Position numbers and translations under genes: made by a program
In this document: in pieces, positions 31,999 to 41,532 of the stretch
How the letters are laid out: every line of letters begins with the position of its first letter
Position numbering within the stretch: position 1 is the stretch's first letter
Notes under the pieces: generated by a model
The model's database searches: none
What the model was told of the DNA's origin: nothing
The model's input: only the letters and a program-made list of their open reading frames with translations
Assembly (NCBI GenBank): GCA_050011895.1
Contig: JBEKIF010000022.1
Span: 1-64,000 of the forward strand
Source of the DNA: DATBGO01 sp050011895
Lineage (GTDB): Bacteria; Actinomycetota; Actinomycetes; Streptosporangiales; Streptosporangiaceae
DNA length: 64,000 nt
Direction of reading: 5' to 3'

Positions 31999-34900
31999 GT
32001 GGCGAAGGTCCGGGTATACGAGCTCGCGAAAGAGTTCGGCGTGGAAAGCAAGGCCGTGATGGCCAAACTCCAGGAGATGGGCGAGTTTGTGCGCTCGGCG
32101 TCCTCGACAATCGAGGCGCCGGTTGTCCGCAGGCTCAAGGAAGCCTTCACGGCGCAGGCCGGGAAGGCTCAGGAGAAGCGTCCCGCGGCGCAGCGAGCGG
32201 CTCCGGCGGCCGGCGACGGCCAGCCCGGGACAAACGGCCGCGCCGGCGCCGCGGCACCGGCTGCGTCCACCGCAACGGCAGCTGCTCCGGCGGCAGCTGA
32301 GCCGCCGGCAGCTGCTCCGGTGGCAGCTGAGCCGGCGGCTGAGCCCGCCAGGCCGGCAGCGGCGCGCGAAGAGCTGCAGGGACCGGCCGCGCCGGTCGCA
32401 CCGGCCGGGCCCGCCACCGAACGGGCAGCGCCTGATGCGGGCAGATCCGGTACGGCGGCGAGGCCGCCGGTGCCCTTCCCGCACGGACAGCCGGAGACGA
32501 CCGCGCCCGCTGCTGCCGCGCCGGGCCCGGCCGCCAGGCCGGCCGGCCCGCGCCCGGGTCCCGCCGCATCGCCGACGGCCGCCAGAACGCCGGCAGGCCC
32601 GGCAGCGGGCGGCGCTGGCGCGCCTTCGGCGCCACGCCAAGGCGGCCCGCGGCCCGGACCACGGCCAGGCAACAATCCGTTCAGCTCGACGGCGACGGGT
32701 ATGGGATCGGCGCCGCGCGGGCCTCGCCCCGGCCAGCCCGGTGCGCCATCCTCCGCCGGGCCCGCCGGACTCGGTGGCCCGGCAGGTCCTGGTCAGGCCG
32801 CTGGCCGGCCAGCGGCGCCAGGCGGCCCGCGGCCGTCAGCGCCGCGCTTCACCGGCCGTCCGGGCACCGGCGGCCCCGCGGAAGGAGCGCGTCCAGGCGG
32901 GCCGCGTCCGGGCGGGCCGCGGCCAAGCCCCAGCAGCATGCCGCCCAGGCCGGTCGGCAGCCGCGGCCCCGCAGGCCCTGGCGGGCCCGGCGGCGGCCGG
33001 GGCGGCCCGGGCACCGGTACCCGGCCAGGCGGCCGTAGCGGGCCAGGTGGTGGCTTCGGCACCGGGCCGCGCGGCGGTGGCGGCGGCGGCGGCGGTGCCG
33101 CAGGCGCGCCCCGTCCCGGGATGGGCCCGGCCAGGCCAGGCGCCGGCGGCCGCGGCAGGAGCGGTACCCAGGGCGCATTCGGCCGGCCAGGCGGCCGTCC
33201 GTCCCGCGGCCGGAAGTCGAAGAAGCAGCGGCGCCAGGAGTTCGACAACATGCAGGCCCCGTCGATCGGCGGCGTGCAGGTACCGCGCGGCAACGGGCAG
33301 GTCATCAGGCTGTCGCGGGGCGCGTCGCTGAGTGACTTCGCGGACAAGATCGGGGTGAACCCGGCCTCGCTGGTCCAGGTCCTGTTCCATCTCGGCGAGA
33401 TGGTGACGGCGACCCAGTCGGTGAACGACGAGACGCTGCAGCTACTGGGCGCCGAGCTCAACTACGGCGTCCAGGTCGTCTCCCCCGAGGAAGAAGACAG
33501 GGAACTGCTCGGGACGTTCGACATCGAGTTTGGCGAGGACGAGGGCGACGAATCCGATCTGGTGGCCAGGCCGCCGGTGGTGACGGTGATGGGTCACGTC
33601 GACCACGGCAAGACGAAGCTGCTGGACGCGATCAGGCACACCAACGTGGTGGCACACGAGGCTGGCGGTATCACCCAGCACATCGGCGCCTACCAGGTCG
33701 TGACCGAGGTGGATGGCGAGGAACGCAAGATCACGTTCATCGACACGCCAGGCCACGAGGCGTTCACCGCCATGCGGGCCCGTGGCGCGGAGACTACCGA
33801 CCTGGTCGTGCTCGTCGTGGCCGCGGACGATGGCGTGAAGCCGCAGACCACCGAGGCGCTCAACCATGCTCAGGCCGCAGGCGTGCCGATCGTGGTGGCG
33901 GTCAACAAGGTGGACAAGGAGGGCGCAGACCCGCAGCGGGTCCGTGCCCAGCTGACCGAGTATGGCCTGGTGGCCGAGGAGTTCGGCGGCCAGTCGTTGT
34001 TCGTGGACGTGTCCGCCAGGGAGCGCACCGGCATCGAGTCGCTGCTCGAGGCGATCATCCTGACCGCCGACGCCGAGCTCGACCTGCGCGCCAATCCGCA
34101 CCAGCAGGCGCAGGGCGTGGCGATCGAGGCGCATCTGGACAAGGGCCGGGGACCTGTCGCGACCGTCCTCGTGCAGCGCGGCACGCTGCATGTGGGCGAC
34201 TCGATCGTCACCGGCGAGGCGTTCGGCCGGGTCCGCGCCATGCTCGACGACAACGGCGATCAGGTCAGCGAGGCGCTGCCGTCCCGGCCGGTGCTGGTAC
34301 TTGGCCTTACGGCCGTGCCCGGCGCGGGCGACAGTTTCCTCGTGGTCGACGACGACCGGGTGGCCAGGCAGATCGCCGAGCGGCGCGAGGCAAGGGAGCG
34401 CAGCGCCATGTTCGCCCAGCGGCGGCCGAGGATCACGCTGGAGGACCTGGAATCCGCGCTCAAGTCGGGTGAGCGGCAGGAGCTGCTGCTCATCATCAAG
34501 GGCGACGTGTCCGGCTCGGTCGAGGCGCTCGAGGATGCCCTGCTGCAGCTCGATGTAGGCGAGGAAGTGGTCCTGCGGGTGATCGGCCGCGGCGTCGGCG
34601 CGATCACGCAGGACGACGTCAACCTTGCTATCGCCTCCGATGCCGTCATCATCGGCTTCAACGTCCGCCCGGCCGGGCGGGCCGGCGAGCTCGCTCAGCG
34701 CGAGGGTGTCGACATCCGCTACTACTCGGTCATCTACCAGGCGATCGAGGAGGTGGAGGCGGCGCTCAAGGGCATGCTCAAGCCCATCTTCGAGGAGGCC
34801 CAGCTTGGCACTGCCGAGATCAGGGAGGTCTTCCGGGTACCGCGGGTCGGCAACGTGGCCGGCTGCATCGTGCGGTCGGGCACCATCACCCGGCACAGCA

Positions 34901-35088
34901 AGGCCAGGCTGGTGCGCGATGGCATCGTCGTCTCCGACAACCTCACGGTCGAGTCGCTGCGCAGGTTCAAGGAGGATGCGACCGAGGTCCGCGAGGGCTT
35001 CGAGTGCGGCATCGGCCTGAGCTACAACGACGTCAAGATCGGCGACATCATCGAGACGTACGAGATGCGGGAGAAGCCGCGCACCTGA
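31999..35088 (+). CDS. infB: Translation initiation factor IF-2
   Basis: IF-2 brings fMet-tRNA to the 30S subunit and promotes subunit joining with GTP. The 1029-residue protein starts with the IF2N domain (VRVYELAKEFGVESKAVMAK), then has a very long Ala/Pro/Gly/Arg-rich disordered region (about residues 55-410), a second IF2N-like domain (LSDFADKIGVNPASLVQVLF), and the GTPase domain with GHVDHGKTKLLDAI near residue 532, DTPGHEAFTAMRARG and NKVDKEGADPQRV. Domain II and the C-terminal tRNA-binding domain follow to EMREKPRT. It is longer than E. coli IF-2, as usual in actinobacteria. The GTG start is 122 bases after ylxR, with GGGAGCGCA upstream. Confidence 0.97.
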   Translation: MAKVRVYELAKEFGVESKAVMAKLQEMGEFVRSASSTIEAPVVRRLKEAFTAQAGKAQEKRPAAQRAAPAAGDGQPGTNGRAGAAAPAASTATAAAPAAAEPPAAAPVAAEPAAEPARPAAAREELQGPAAPVAPAGPATERAAPDAGRSGTAARPPVPFPHGQPETTAPAAAAPGPAARPAGPRPGPAASPTAARTPAGPAAGGAGAPSAPRQGGPRPGPRPGNNPFSSTATGMGSAPRGPRPGQPGAPSSAGPAGLGGPAGPGQAAGRPAAPGGPRPSAPRFTGRPGTGGPAEGARPGGPRPGGPRPSPSSMPPRPVGSRGPAGPGGPGGGRGGPGTGTRPGGRSGPGGGFGTGPRGGGGGGGGAAGAPRPGMGPARPGAGGRGRSGTQGAFGRPGGRPSRGRKSKKQRRQEFDNMQAPSIGGVQVPRGNGQVIRLSRGASLSDFADKIGVNPASLVQVLFHLGEMVTATQSVNDETLQLLGAELNYGVQVVSPEEEDRELLGTFDIEFGEDEGDESDLVARPPVVTVMGHVDHGKTKLLDAIRHTNVVAHEAGGITQHIGAYQVVTEVDGEERKITFIDTPGHEAFTAMRARGAETTDLVVLVVAADDGVKPQTTEALNHAQAAGVPIVVAVNKVDKEGADPQRVRAQLTEYGLVAEEFGGQSLFVDVSARERTGIESLLEAIILTADAELDLRANPHQQAQGVAIEAHLDKGRGPVATVLVQRGTLHVGDSIVTGEAFGRVRAMLDDNGDQVSEALPSRPVLVLGLTAVPGAGDSFLVVDDDRVARQIAERREARERSAMFAQRRPRITLEDLESALKSGERQELLLIIKGDVSGSVEALEDALLQLDVGEEVVLRVIGRGVGAITQDDVNLAIASDAVIIGFNVRPAGRAGELAQREGVDIRYYSVIYQAIEEVEAALKGMLKPIFEEAQLGTAEIREVFRVPRVGNVAGCIVRSGTITRHSKARLVRDGIVVSDNLTVESLRRFKEDATEVREGFECGIGLSYNDVKIGDIIETYEMREKPRT

Positions 35089-35104
35089 CGATGAAAGGGC
35101 AGCC

Positions 35105-35401
35105 GTGTACGTGGGCGCCCTGACGCTGGACGTGCTGCTCGGGGACGTCCGCTCGCTGAAGCAGAAGCGGTCCGCCGTCCGGCCGCTGATCGCGGAGGTA
35201 CAGCGGCGCTTCCCCGGCGCGGCCGTCGCCGAGACCGGCTTCCTGGGTTTGCACCGGCGGACGGAGATCGGCGTTGCCGTGGTGTCGTCAACGGCGGCGC
35301 ATGCGGTGGACGTGCTCGACGCGTGCGAGCGGTACATCGCGGCGCGCCCCGAAATCGAGCTGCTGTCGGCACGGCAGCGGGTGTTCAGCGAGGGGGAGTG
35401 A
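35105..35401 (+). CDS. DUF503 family protein
   Basis: A 98-residue single-domain DUF503 protein. It starts MYVGALTLDVLLGDVRSLKQ and contains KQKRSAVRPLIAEVQRRFPG, then AAVAETGFLGLHRRTEIGVA. Orthologues (YlxP) sit between infB and rbfA in many Gram-positive bacteria, which is the case here. Structures in the family show a ferredoxin-like fold, and a role in ribosome maturation is suspected from synteny only. The GTG start is 16 bases after infB, and rbfA begins seven bases after its stop. Confidence 0.93.
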   Translation: MYVGALTLDVLLGDVRSLKQKRSAVRPLIAEVQRRFPGAAVAETGFLGLHRRTEIGVAVVSSTAAHAVDVLDACERYIAARPEIELLSARQRVFSEGE

Positions 35402-35408
35402 GCGAGGA

Positions 35409-35915
35409 ATGGATGCGGCCCGGGCGCGCAAGCTCGGCGAGGCGATTGCCCAGATCGTCGCCGAGATGCTGGAACGGCGGATCAAGGATCCGCGGCTTGG
35501 CTTCGTCACGGTAACCGAAGCCAGGATCACCGGCGACCTTCGCGAGGCGACCGTCTTCTACACCGTCTACGGGTCCGCGCAGGAGCGCGCGGACACCGCG
35601 GTAGCGCTGGCCAGCGCTACCGGCCTGATCAGGTCGGAGGTCGGCCACCAGACCGGACTGAAGCACACGCCCTCCCTCACGTTCAGGGAGGACACGGTGC
35701 CGGACACGGCGAGGAACATCGAGGAACTCGTCGCGCGCGCCAAAGACGCGGACGCCGCGCTCGCCGCGGCCAGGCAAGGTGCCGTGCCCGCTGGCGACGC
35801 CGACCCGTACCGGGTGCCCGCGGGCTCCGCCGGTGACCGCGACCAAGACCCGGACGGCGCAGTGAGCGAAACCCCCGCAGACGAGGATCACGGCGCGGGA
35901 TACTCGCGATCGTGA
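35409..35915 (+). CDS. rbfA: 30S ribosome-binding factor RbfA
   Basis: RbfA helps mature the 16S rRNA 5' end and is needed for cold growth in other bacteria. The 168-residue protein has the KH-like RbfA fold: ARARKLGEAIAQIVAEMLER, IKDPRLGFVTVTEARITGDL, REATVFYTVYG and LIRSEVGHQTGLKHTPSLTF. About 50 acidic and Ala-rich C-terminal residues (PADEDHGAGYSRS at the end) extend past the core. The stop overlaps the nrnA start by four bases. Confidence 0.95.
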   Translation: MDAARARKLGEAIAQIVAEMLERRIKDPRLGFVTVTEARITGDLREATVFYTVYGSAQERADTAVALASATGLIRSEVGHQTGLKHTPSLTFREDTVPDTARNIEELVARAKDADAALAAARQGAVPAGDADPYRVPAGSAGDRDQDPDGAVSETPADEDHGAGYSRS

Positions 35916-36964
35916 CTGCCGATCGAGCGCATCCATCAGGCCAGGATTCTGCGGACATCGAGGCCGAGTGGGCGCGGGCGGTCAAGTTGCTGGACGGCGC
36001 GGCCGAGGTCTGCCTCGCCTGTCATACCAGGCCGGACGCTGACGCGCTCGGGTCGATGCTCGCGGTGGCGCACGCCCTGCGCTCGCGCGGCGGCCCGGGA
36101 CTGCCGCGGGTCGTCGCGTCCTTCGGTGACCTGCCATTCGAGGTCCCCCGGATCCTGCAGTTCCTGCCCGGTGTCGACCTCCTCAGCCCGCCTGATCGCT
36201 ACCCGGTCCGGCCCGAGGTCATGGTCACCTTCGACGCCGCTAGCGCGGGCAGGCTCGGCCTGCTCGAGGCCAGCGCGGCTTCGGCACGGGAGCTGATCGT
36301 CCTGGACCACCACGCCTCCAACACCAGGTTCGGCACCGTCCACCTCGTGGACCCGGCCGCCGCCGCGACCGCGGTCCTGGCCTTCGACCTGATTGGCAGG
36401 CTCGGCGTGGAAGTATCGAGGGATATCGCGTTCGGCCTGTATGCGGGGCTCGTCACGGACACCGGCTCGTTCAAGTACCCGACCACCTCGCCGGGCGTGC
36501 ATGAGCTGGCCGCGCGGCTCTTGGAGACCGGCATAGAGCCGGGGGCCGTGGCGCAGCGGCTCTGGGACAGTGCCCCGTTCAATTATCTTGGCCTTCTCTC
36601 CGCGGTGCTCGGGCGAGCTCTGCTCGAACCGGACCTGGCGGCCGGCCGTGGGCTGGTCTGGACCACAGTCACCCAGGCTGACCGGGCCGCATACGGCCTG
36701 TCGCTGGATGCCGCCGAGGCGGTGATCGACGTGCTCCGCCGGACCGACGAGGCTGACGTGGCCGTGGTTCTCAAGGAAGACGACGCCGGGCAGTGGCAGG
36801 TGTCGGCCCGGTCCAAGGGTCAGCTGGACGTGGGCCGCGCGTGCGTCGCGATGGGCGGCGGCGGGCACGCCAGGGCCGCCGGGTTCACCGCGAGCGGCGC
36901 GGTCGCTGACACCATGGCCGCGTTGCGGGACCGGCTCGCGGACGGGGCGGTTTGCAGCAGGTGA
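35912..36964 (+). CDS. nrnA: DHH-family oligoribonuclease / pAp phosphatase (NrnA-like)
   Basis: A 350-residue DHH/DHHA1 phosphoesterase. NrnA enzymes degrade short RNAs and dephosphorylate pAp. Motifs: ACHTRPDADALGSMLAVAHA near residue 32, VTFDAASAGRLGLLE, the DHH motif in VLDHHASNTRFGTVHLVDP, and a DHHA1 domain ending with GGGGHARAAGFTASGA. The GTG at 35912 overlaps the rbfA stop, and the last four bases overlap truB. Orthologues sit in the same operon across Gram-positives, linking RNA turnover to ribosome assembly. Confidence 0.93.
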   Translation: MTADRAHPSGQDSADIEAEWARAVKLLDGAAEVCLACHTRPDADALGSMLAVAHALRSRGGPGLPRVVASFGDLPFEVPRILQFLPGVDLLSPPDRYPVRPEVMVTFDAASAGRLGLLEASAASARELIVLDHHASNTRFGTVHLVDPAAAATAVLAFDLIGRLGVEVSRDIAFGLYAGLVTDTGSFKYPTTSPGVHELAARLLETGIEPGAVAQRLWDSAPFNYLGLLSAVLGRALLEPDLAAGRGLVWTTVTQADRAAYGLSLDAAEAVIDVLRRTDEADVAVVLKEDDAGQWQVSARSKGQLDVGRACVAMGGGGHARAAGFTASGAVADTMAALRDRLADGAVCSR

Positions 36965-37857
36965 CGGTGCCGAGCGGGCTGGTCGTCGTCGATAAACCGG
37001 CCGGCTGGACCTCGCACGACGTCGTGGCGCGGATCCGCAGGCTGGCCGGAACCCGCCGGGTCGGGCACGCGGGCACCCTGGACCCGATGGCGACCGGGGT
37101 GCTTGTGGTCGGCGTGGGCAAGGCCACCCGGCTGCTCGGCCATCTGGCGCTGACCGAGAAGGAATACGCTGCCTCGATCCGGCTGGGCGCCGTCACCGAC
37201 ACCGACGACGCCGACGGCGAGGTGGTGGCGACGGCGCCGGCTGCCGGCGTGCCCAGCGGGGCGCTGGCCGCTGCGATCGCCGCGCTGACCGGCGAGATCC
37301 AGCAGGTGCCGCCGGGCGTGAGCGCGATCAAGGTCGGCGGGAAGCGCGCCTACCGGCTGGCGCGCGAGGGCACTGCGCCGCAGCTGGCGGCCAGGACGGT
37401 CACCGTCAGCGACCTTACGGTCGGGGCCGTCCGGCCGTCCGGCGACTACCTGGACGTCGACGTCACGATCACCTGCTCAAGCGGCACTTACATCCGCGCG
37501 ATCGCCCGCGACCTGGGCGCTGCGCTCGGCGTGGGCGGCCACCTCACCGCGCTGCGCAGGACCCGGGTGGGCCCGTATCTCATCGGCGGCGCGCGCACCC
37601 TTGACCAGCTGGCGGCCGGCCTGCAGGTGATACCGCTGGCCGACGCGGCCGCGGCGGCGTTCCCGCGACGGGACCTGACTGCCGATGAGGCGCGCCTTGC
37701 CGCGCATGGCGGCAGGCTGCCGGGGACGGGCCCGAGCCAGGCGGCGGTGGCTGAGACCACGGATCTGGTCGCGGCGTTCGGCCCGGACGGCACGCTGATC
37801 GCGCTGCTGGCCGACGAGCAGGGCCGGGCGCGTCCGATCGCTGTGTTCGTGCCCTGA
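36961..37857 (+). CDS. truB: tRNA pseudouridine(55) synthase TruB
   Basis: TruB makes pseudouridine 55 in the T-loop of tRNAs. The 298-residue protein has GLVVVDKPAGWTSHDVVARI, RRVGHAGTLDPMATGVLVVG with the catalytic aspartate, and YAASIRLGAVTDTDDADGEV, followed by CSSGTYIRAIARDLG. A C-terminal PUA-like extension is present. I prefer the GTG at 36961, which overlaps the nrnA stop as GTGA, to the TTG at 36952. It is followed 139 bases later by ribF. Confidence 0.95.
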   Translation: MTVPSGLVVVDKPAGWTSHDVVARIRRLAGTRRVGHAGTLDPMATGVLVVGVGKATRLLGHLALTEKEYAASIRLGAVTDTDDADGEVVATAPAAGVPSGALAAAIAALTGEIQQVPPGVSAIKVGGKRAYRLAREGTAPQLAARTVTVSDLTVGAVRPSGDYLDVDVTITCSSGTYIRAIARDLGAALGVGGHLTALRRTRVGPYLIGGARTLDQLAAGLQVIPLADAAAAAFPRRDLTADEARLAAHGGRLPGTGPSQAAVAETTDLVAAFGPDGTLIALLADEQGRARPIAVFVP

Positions 37858-37996
37858 CGGGACGCAGAGGGTATCTCCGGCAGCCGCATCGGGCCGGACA
37901 GTAGCTCACATGGCAGGCTTGGAACGGCACAGGCTTCCCGGCCCGCCGGCCGGGACGGAACGGGCCCCAGGTGCCACAGCAGGGAGGAACTTTCAG

Positions 37997-38947
37997 GTGC
38001 TGAGCTGGCAGGGACTCGACGACGTGCCCGACGGCTGGGGCCCATCGGTCGTTACTATCGGCATCTTCGACGGTGTCCACCGCGGGCACCAGCGCATCGT
38101 CGGCCGCGCCACCGCCCTGGCGGCCGAGCGGGGACTGCCGGTCGCCGTGGTCACCTTCGACCCGCATCCGGACGAGGTGATCAGGCCGGGATCCCATCCG
38201 CCGCTCCTGTGCACGCCGCGCCGTCGTACCGAGCTGCTCGCCGGGCTCGGCGCCGACGCCGTCTGGGTGCTGCCGTTCACGCTGGAGTTCTCCAGGCTGG
38301 GGCCCGATGACTTCGTCCGGGCGGTGCTGGTGGACCGCCTGCATGCGGCCGCGGTGGTGGTGGGGGAGAACTTCAGGTTCGGGCACCGGGCCGCGGGCAA
38401 CGTTGCGCTGCTCAGCGAGCTGGGCGATAAGTACGAGTTCGCGGCGGAGGGCGTGCCGCTGCTGGCGGAGGGCACGGTGACGGTCTCGTCCTCGCTGATC
38501 AGGGAGCATCTTGCGGCCGGAGACGTGATCGGCGCCGCGGCCGATCTCGGGCGGCCGCACCGGGTCGAGGGCGTCGTCGTGCGCCGCCACCAGCGCGGCC
38601 GGGCGCTTGGCTTCCCGACCGCCAACCTGGAGACTGCCCCGTACGCCGCGATTCCGGCGGACGGCGTCTACGCGGGGTGGCTGACGGCCTTTGATTCGGA
38701 TGGCCCTGAGCTGGCCCGCTGGCCCGCCGCGATCTCGGTCGGCAGCAACCCGACGTTCGACGGGACGGAGCGGGCCGTCGAGGCCTACGCGCTGGACAGG
38801 GACGATCTTGACTTGTACGGCACGCACGTCGCGGTGGATTTCGCGGCCAGGCTACGCGGAATGGTCCGATTTGACTCGGCCGGCGAGCTGGTCGCCCAGA
38901 TGCATCGCGACGCCGGCGCGGCCCGGGCCGCAATCGCGGGACAGTAG
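37997..38947 (+). CDS. ribF: Bifunctional riboflavin kinase / FMN adenylyltransferase
   Basis: RibF makes FMN from riboflavin and then FAD. The 316-residue protein has an N-terminal nucleotidyltransferase (VVTIGIFDGVHRGHQRIVGR, VVTFDPHPDEV, VVGENFRFGHRAAGNV) and a C-terminal kinase domain (HQRGRALGFPTANLE, PADGVYAGWLTAF, FAARLRGMVRFDS). The GTG at 37997 has GGAGG nine bases upstream, so I start there. It completes the conserved operon and faces the convergent membrane gene 18 bases away. Confidence 0.95.
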   Translation: MLSWQGLDDVPDGWGPSVVTIGIFDGVHRGHQRIVGRATALAAERGLPVAVVTFDPHPDEVIRPGSHPPLLCTPRRRTELLAGLGADAVWVLPFTLEFSRLGPDDFVRAVLVDRLHAAAVVVGENFRFGHRAAGNVALLSELGDKYEFAAEGVPLLAEGTVTVSSSLIREHLAAGDVIGAAADLGRPHRVEGVVVRRHQRGRALGFPTANLETAPYAAIPADGVYAGWLTAFDSDGPELARWPAAISVGSNPTFDGTERAVEAYALDRDDLDLYGTHVAVDFAARLRGMVRFDSAGELVAQMHRDAGAARAAIAGQ

Positions 38948-38965
38948 CGACGGCGAGCGCCGAAC

Positions 38966-40600
38966 TCAGGGGCGCGACAGGTAGGCGACCGCCTTGAGCG
39001 CGCTGGTCCCCGGCAGGCGATGCCGACGCCAAAGGCGAGCGTAGCGCGGCGGCCCCGCACCAGGACGCACGAGCACGATGATCTGACCCTGCGCGGCTCC
39101 GGCCCGCGCGGCCCCCGCCTGCGCGGCCGCCGCCTGCGTAGCCCCCGGCTGGACGGCTCCGGCTTGCGCGGCCGTGAACTGGGCAGGGCTGGGCGCGGAC
39201 GCGCAGCCGGCGTAGAACGCGATGGGGATGTACTGCTCGCCCTTGATCAGGCACGGTGGGTGCACACCCAGCCGGCGCAGGCTCGCCACGATGCGGGTGT
39301 AGTCGCTGTGAAACGCGACCGTGCCGCCGACCTCGTGATCAAGGACGACATGCTGCGCCAGTAGCTGCAGGGCCAGGCCGATGGCGACCAGGCCGGTCGT
39401 CAAGGGCCGCAGATCCGCGCGGACGCTGGTGAGGAGCCAGCCGAGCGCGTCCGCCACGGGCAGGGCGGCCAGCGCATACGTCGGCAGCAGGAACCTCGGC
39501 GCGGCATAGCCGATCAAGAAGAGATACTGCAGGGCCAGGCACAGCCCGCAGCTGGCCGGCAGCAGGGCGGAGCCCAGCCGGCCTGCCTGCCTGGCGGCGA
39601 TGATCCCGGCGATGACCAGGACCGGCAGGGCCAGCCACCACAGGCTGAGTTCCGGCTGGCGCCAGCCGGCCGTGCAGGGCCGGCACAAGGTGGGGCCGTT
39701 AAGGGCACGCAGCTCGTCCCAGAGCCCGAGATGGAGCCCGAAGCCGCCCTGCTCGGCGCCGGCCGCGTGCAGCCGCTGCAGCGGGCCGCCGAACCTGAGG
39801 TAGGCCTCGACCACCCATTCGGCGCCGCCCGCGACGAGCCCGGCCGCCGTCGCCGCAACCAGCTGCCAGCGCCGCCACGCCGGGACGGCGATCGCAGCGG
39901 CCAGCAGCGCCGCGCCCAGGAAGACGGCGTCCCCCGGGCGGATCAGGGCCGCGAGTGCCATGGCGGCGCCGAGGCCGGCCAGCGCGCCGAGGGCCCGCTG
40001 CGCAGGCTGCCCGGCGGGCCCGGCCGCGCGGACGGGGCTGGCGGGGCCGCCGGTGCCGACGGAGCCGGATGTCAGCCGCGCGGCCGCCTGCAGGAAAAGT
40101 CCCACCGCAGCCAGCGCGCACAGCGACACCCAGAGATCGGGCATGGCCTGCGGGCCGTAATACTGGGCCGTCCACAGCCCGCCGAAACACAAGCCGGCCA
40201 GCGCCAGGACCCATGCGGGCCGCAGCCGCCGCCAGGCCGGCAGAGCGAGGAAAAGACCCAGCCCGGAGGCCACCGACAGATAGGCCCGCAATGCGATGCC
40301 TGACGAGGTGAGCAGCGTTACCGGCGCGACAAGGAGCGGGATGCCTCGCGCCCGCGCCGGGTCAAAATATGCCGCTGGCGCATGGCCGCTCACCTGGCTG
40401 ACATAGACCGTCTCGTCCCAGCTCAGTCCGAGGTGCGGCGCCACGAACACGAGCTGCGCAGCGGCGAAGGCGGCGCTCACCGCTGCGATCCACCACAGGC
40501 TCTGGGCGGCCGGGACGCGTCGGCGGATCCGGTCCGGGCCGGTCTGCCGCAGTCGCTGCCGGGCCCGTCCGAACGTGGCCATTGACACGGTTACCTGCAT
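38966..40600 (-). CDS. GT-C-like polytopic membrane glycosyltransferase with Ala-rich insert
   Basis: A 544-residue multi-spanning protein. After a basic tail the first helix is followed by PHLGLSWDETVYVSQVSG, whose WDE motif fits the catalytic Asp of GT39/ArnT-type transferases that use polyprenyl-phosphate sugars. LTSSGIALRAYLSVASGLGL and GLWTAQYYGPQAMPDLW follow, then about nine further helices. Near the C-terminus, after YIPIAFYAGCASAPSPAQFT, is an Ala/Gln/Gly-rich insert (around residues 484-515) before a final IIVLVRPG strand. The start may be ATG 40600 or 40582 (MATFGRARQ). It interrupts the otherwise collinear ribF-rpsO-pnp region on the opposite strand. Confidence 0.82.
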   Translation of the reverse strand: MQVTVSMATFGRARQRLRQTGPDRIRRRVPAAQSLWWIAAVSAAFAAAQLVFVAPHLGLSWDETVYVSQVSGHAPAAYFDPARARGIPLLVAPVTLLTSSGIALRAYLSVASGLGLFLALPAWRRLRPAWVLALAGLCFGGLWTAQYYGPQAMPDLWVSLCALAAVGLFLQAAARLTSGSVGTGGPASPVRAAGPAGQPAQRALGALAGLGAAMALAALIRPGDAVFLGAALLAAAIAVPAWRRWQLVAATAAGLVAGGAEWVVEAYLRFGGPLQRLHAAGAEQGGFGLHLGLWDELRALNGPTLCRPCTAGWRQPELSLWWLALPVLVIAGIIAARQAGRLGSALLPASCGLCLALQYLFLIGYAAPRFLLPTYALAALPVADALGWLLTSVRADLRPLTTGLVAIGLALQLLAQHVVLDHEVGGTVAFHSDYTRIVASLRRLGVHPPCLIKGEQYIPIAFYAGCASAPSPAQFTAAQAGAVQPGATQAAAAQAGAARAGAAQGQIIVLVRPGAGPPRYARLWRRHRLPGTSALKAVAYLSRP

Positions 40601-40956
40601 GCCTCTCGCGATCCAGGGAAACGACAGACCGGCGGAACCGCCGCGACCGCCCCAGGTGAGCTGCTGCGCAACGTCCTCGGCCGCACGCCCGCCGCCACCG
40701 GCGCTCGGGGGCCCGGGCAGACGAGATAACGATAGGCTAATGAGCCGGCCCGGCGCCCGCCCGGTTCCCGGAGTGGTGCCGGGTATCCCCGTGATACTCT
40801 AGGCAACGGCCGGAGTAACCGGCCCGGTCGGCTGCGCCCTCAGGCGGCTGGCCAGTCGGGAAAGCCCAAGCGATCCGCTGCGTGCCTTCCCTGCCCGCCA
40901 GGACATCAGCGACCAGCGGGCGCCCCCCGAGGATATTCAGGACGATAGGGAGCAAC
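40601..40956 (+). promoter_or_regulatory. rpsO upstream region and untranslated leader
   Basis: It separates the divergent GT-C-like gene from rpsO. Small open frames here have no family features. CGATAACGATAGGCTAAT near 40731 and GTGATACTCTAGGC near 40790 look like actinobacterial -10 boxes (TAGGCT and TACTCT), so the leader may be 150 bases or more, long enough for S15 autoregulation. I cannot verify a known S15-binding fold. Confidence 0.35.
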
Positions 40957-41226
40957 GTGCCGCTCGAGACCACGGTGAAGAAAGAGATCATCGCCGGGCA
41001 CGCGACCAATGAGGGAGACACCGGCTCGCCGGAGGTCCAGGTCGCTTTGCTGACACGGCGGATCCAGGACCTGACCGAGCACCTCAAGGTGCATAAGCAC
41101 GACCACCACAGCCGCCGCGGGCTGCTGCTGCTGGTCGGCCGCCGCAGGCGGCTTCTGCAGTACCTGTCCCGCAAGGACATCACCCGCTACCGCGCCCTCA
41201 TCGAGCGGCTCGGGCTGCGCAGGTAA
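40957..41226 (+). CDS. rpsO: 30S ribosomal protein S15
   Basis: S15 binds 16S rRNA early in small-subunit assembly. The 89-residue product is the exact usual length: it begins PLETTVKKEIIAGHATNEGD, has TGSPEVQVALLTRRIQDLTE and HLKVHKHDHHSRRGLLLLVG, and ends with RRRRLLQYLSRKDITRYRAL and LGLRR. The GTG at 40957 with GGGAG upstream fits that length. pnp follows after a 306-base leader, the usual rpsO-pnp pair. Confidence 0.97.
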   Translation: MPLETTVKKEIIAGHATNEGDTGSPEVQVALLTRRIQDLTEHLKVHKHDHHSRRGLLLLVGRRRRLLQYLSRKDITRYRALIERLGLRR

Positions 41227-41532
41227 ATTTGGAGCTGGCGCGGGCCGGAGCCGGGGTGGTGGCCTGCAGGCGACTGCCCGCCCAGCGAGACAACTGAATA
41301 CACCACGAACGAACGACGTCCCGCGGCCCCGGCCCGGAGCGCTCCAGGCGCCCAAAGTGCCGGTCCTCGGTAGTGGTTCTCGGGTCGGGGTAGACGCGGG
41401 CGCGACAGGGCGCCGGGCCCCGGGGCCGAGGGCTTCGATCGAAGACCGGCCGGCGGCCTACCCGGCTGGCTGGCTGGAATGGCGCTCCACAGGCGGCGGG
41501 CAGACGCGGGACCTCAGCCAAGGAGGTCACCC
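41227..41532 (+). promoter_or_regulatory. rpsO-pnp intergenic leader
   Basis: A 306-base gap without a gene. It holds a perfect 12-base palindrome CTTCGATCGAAG at 41433-41444 and a possible imperfect stem, GACCGGCCGGC with GGCTGGCTGG, nearby. AAGGAGGT ends just before the pnp GTG at 41533. In Streptomyces and E. coli the corresponding leader forms a stem cut by RNase III in pnp autoregulation; a similar role is inferred. Confidence 0.4.

Noticed and set aside
33442..35337. A 631-codon minus-strand frame antisense to infB
   Set aside because: It mirrors the codon bias of infB and shows no recognisable protein family.
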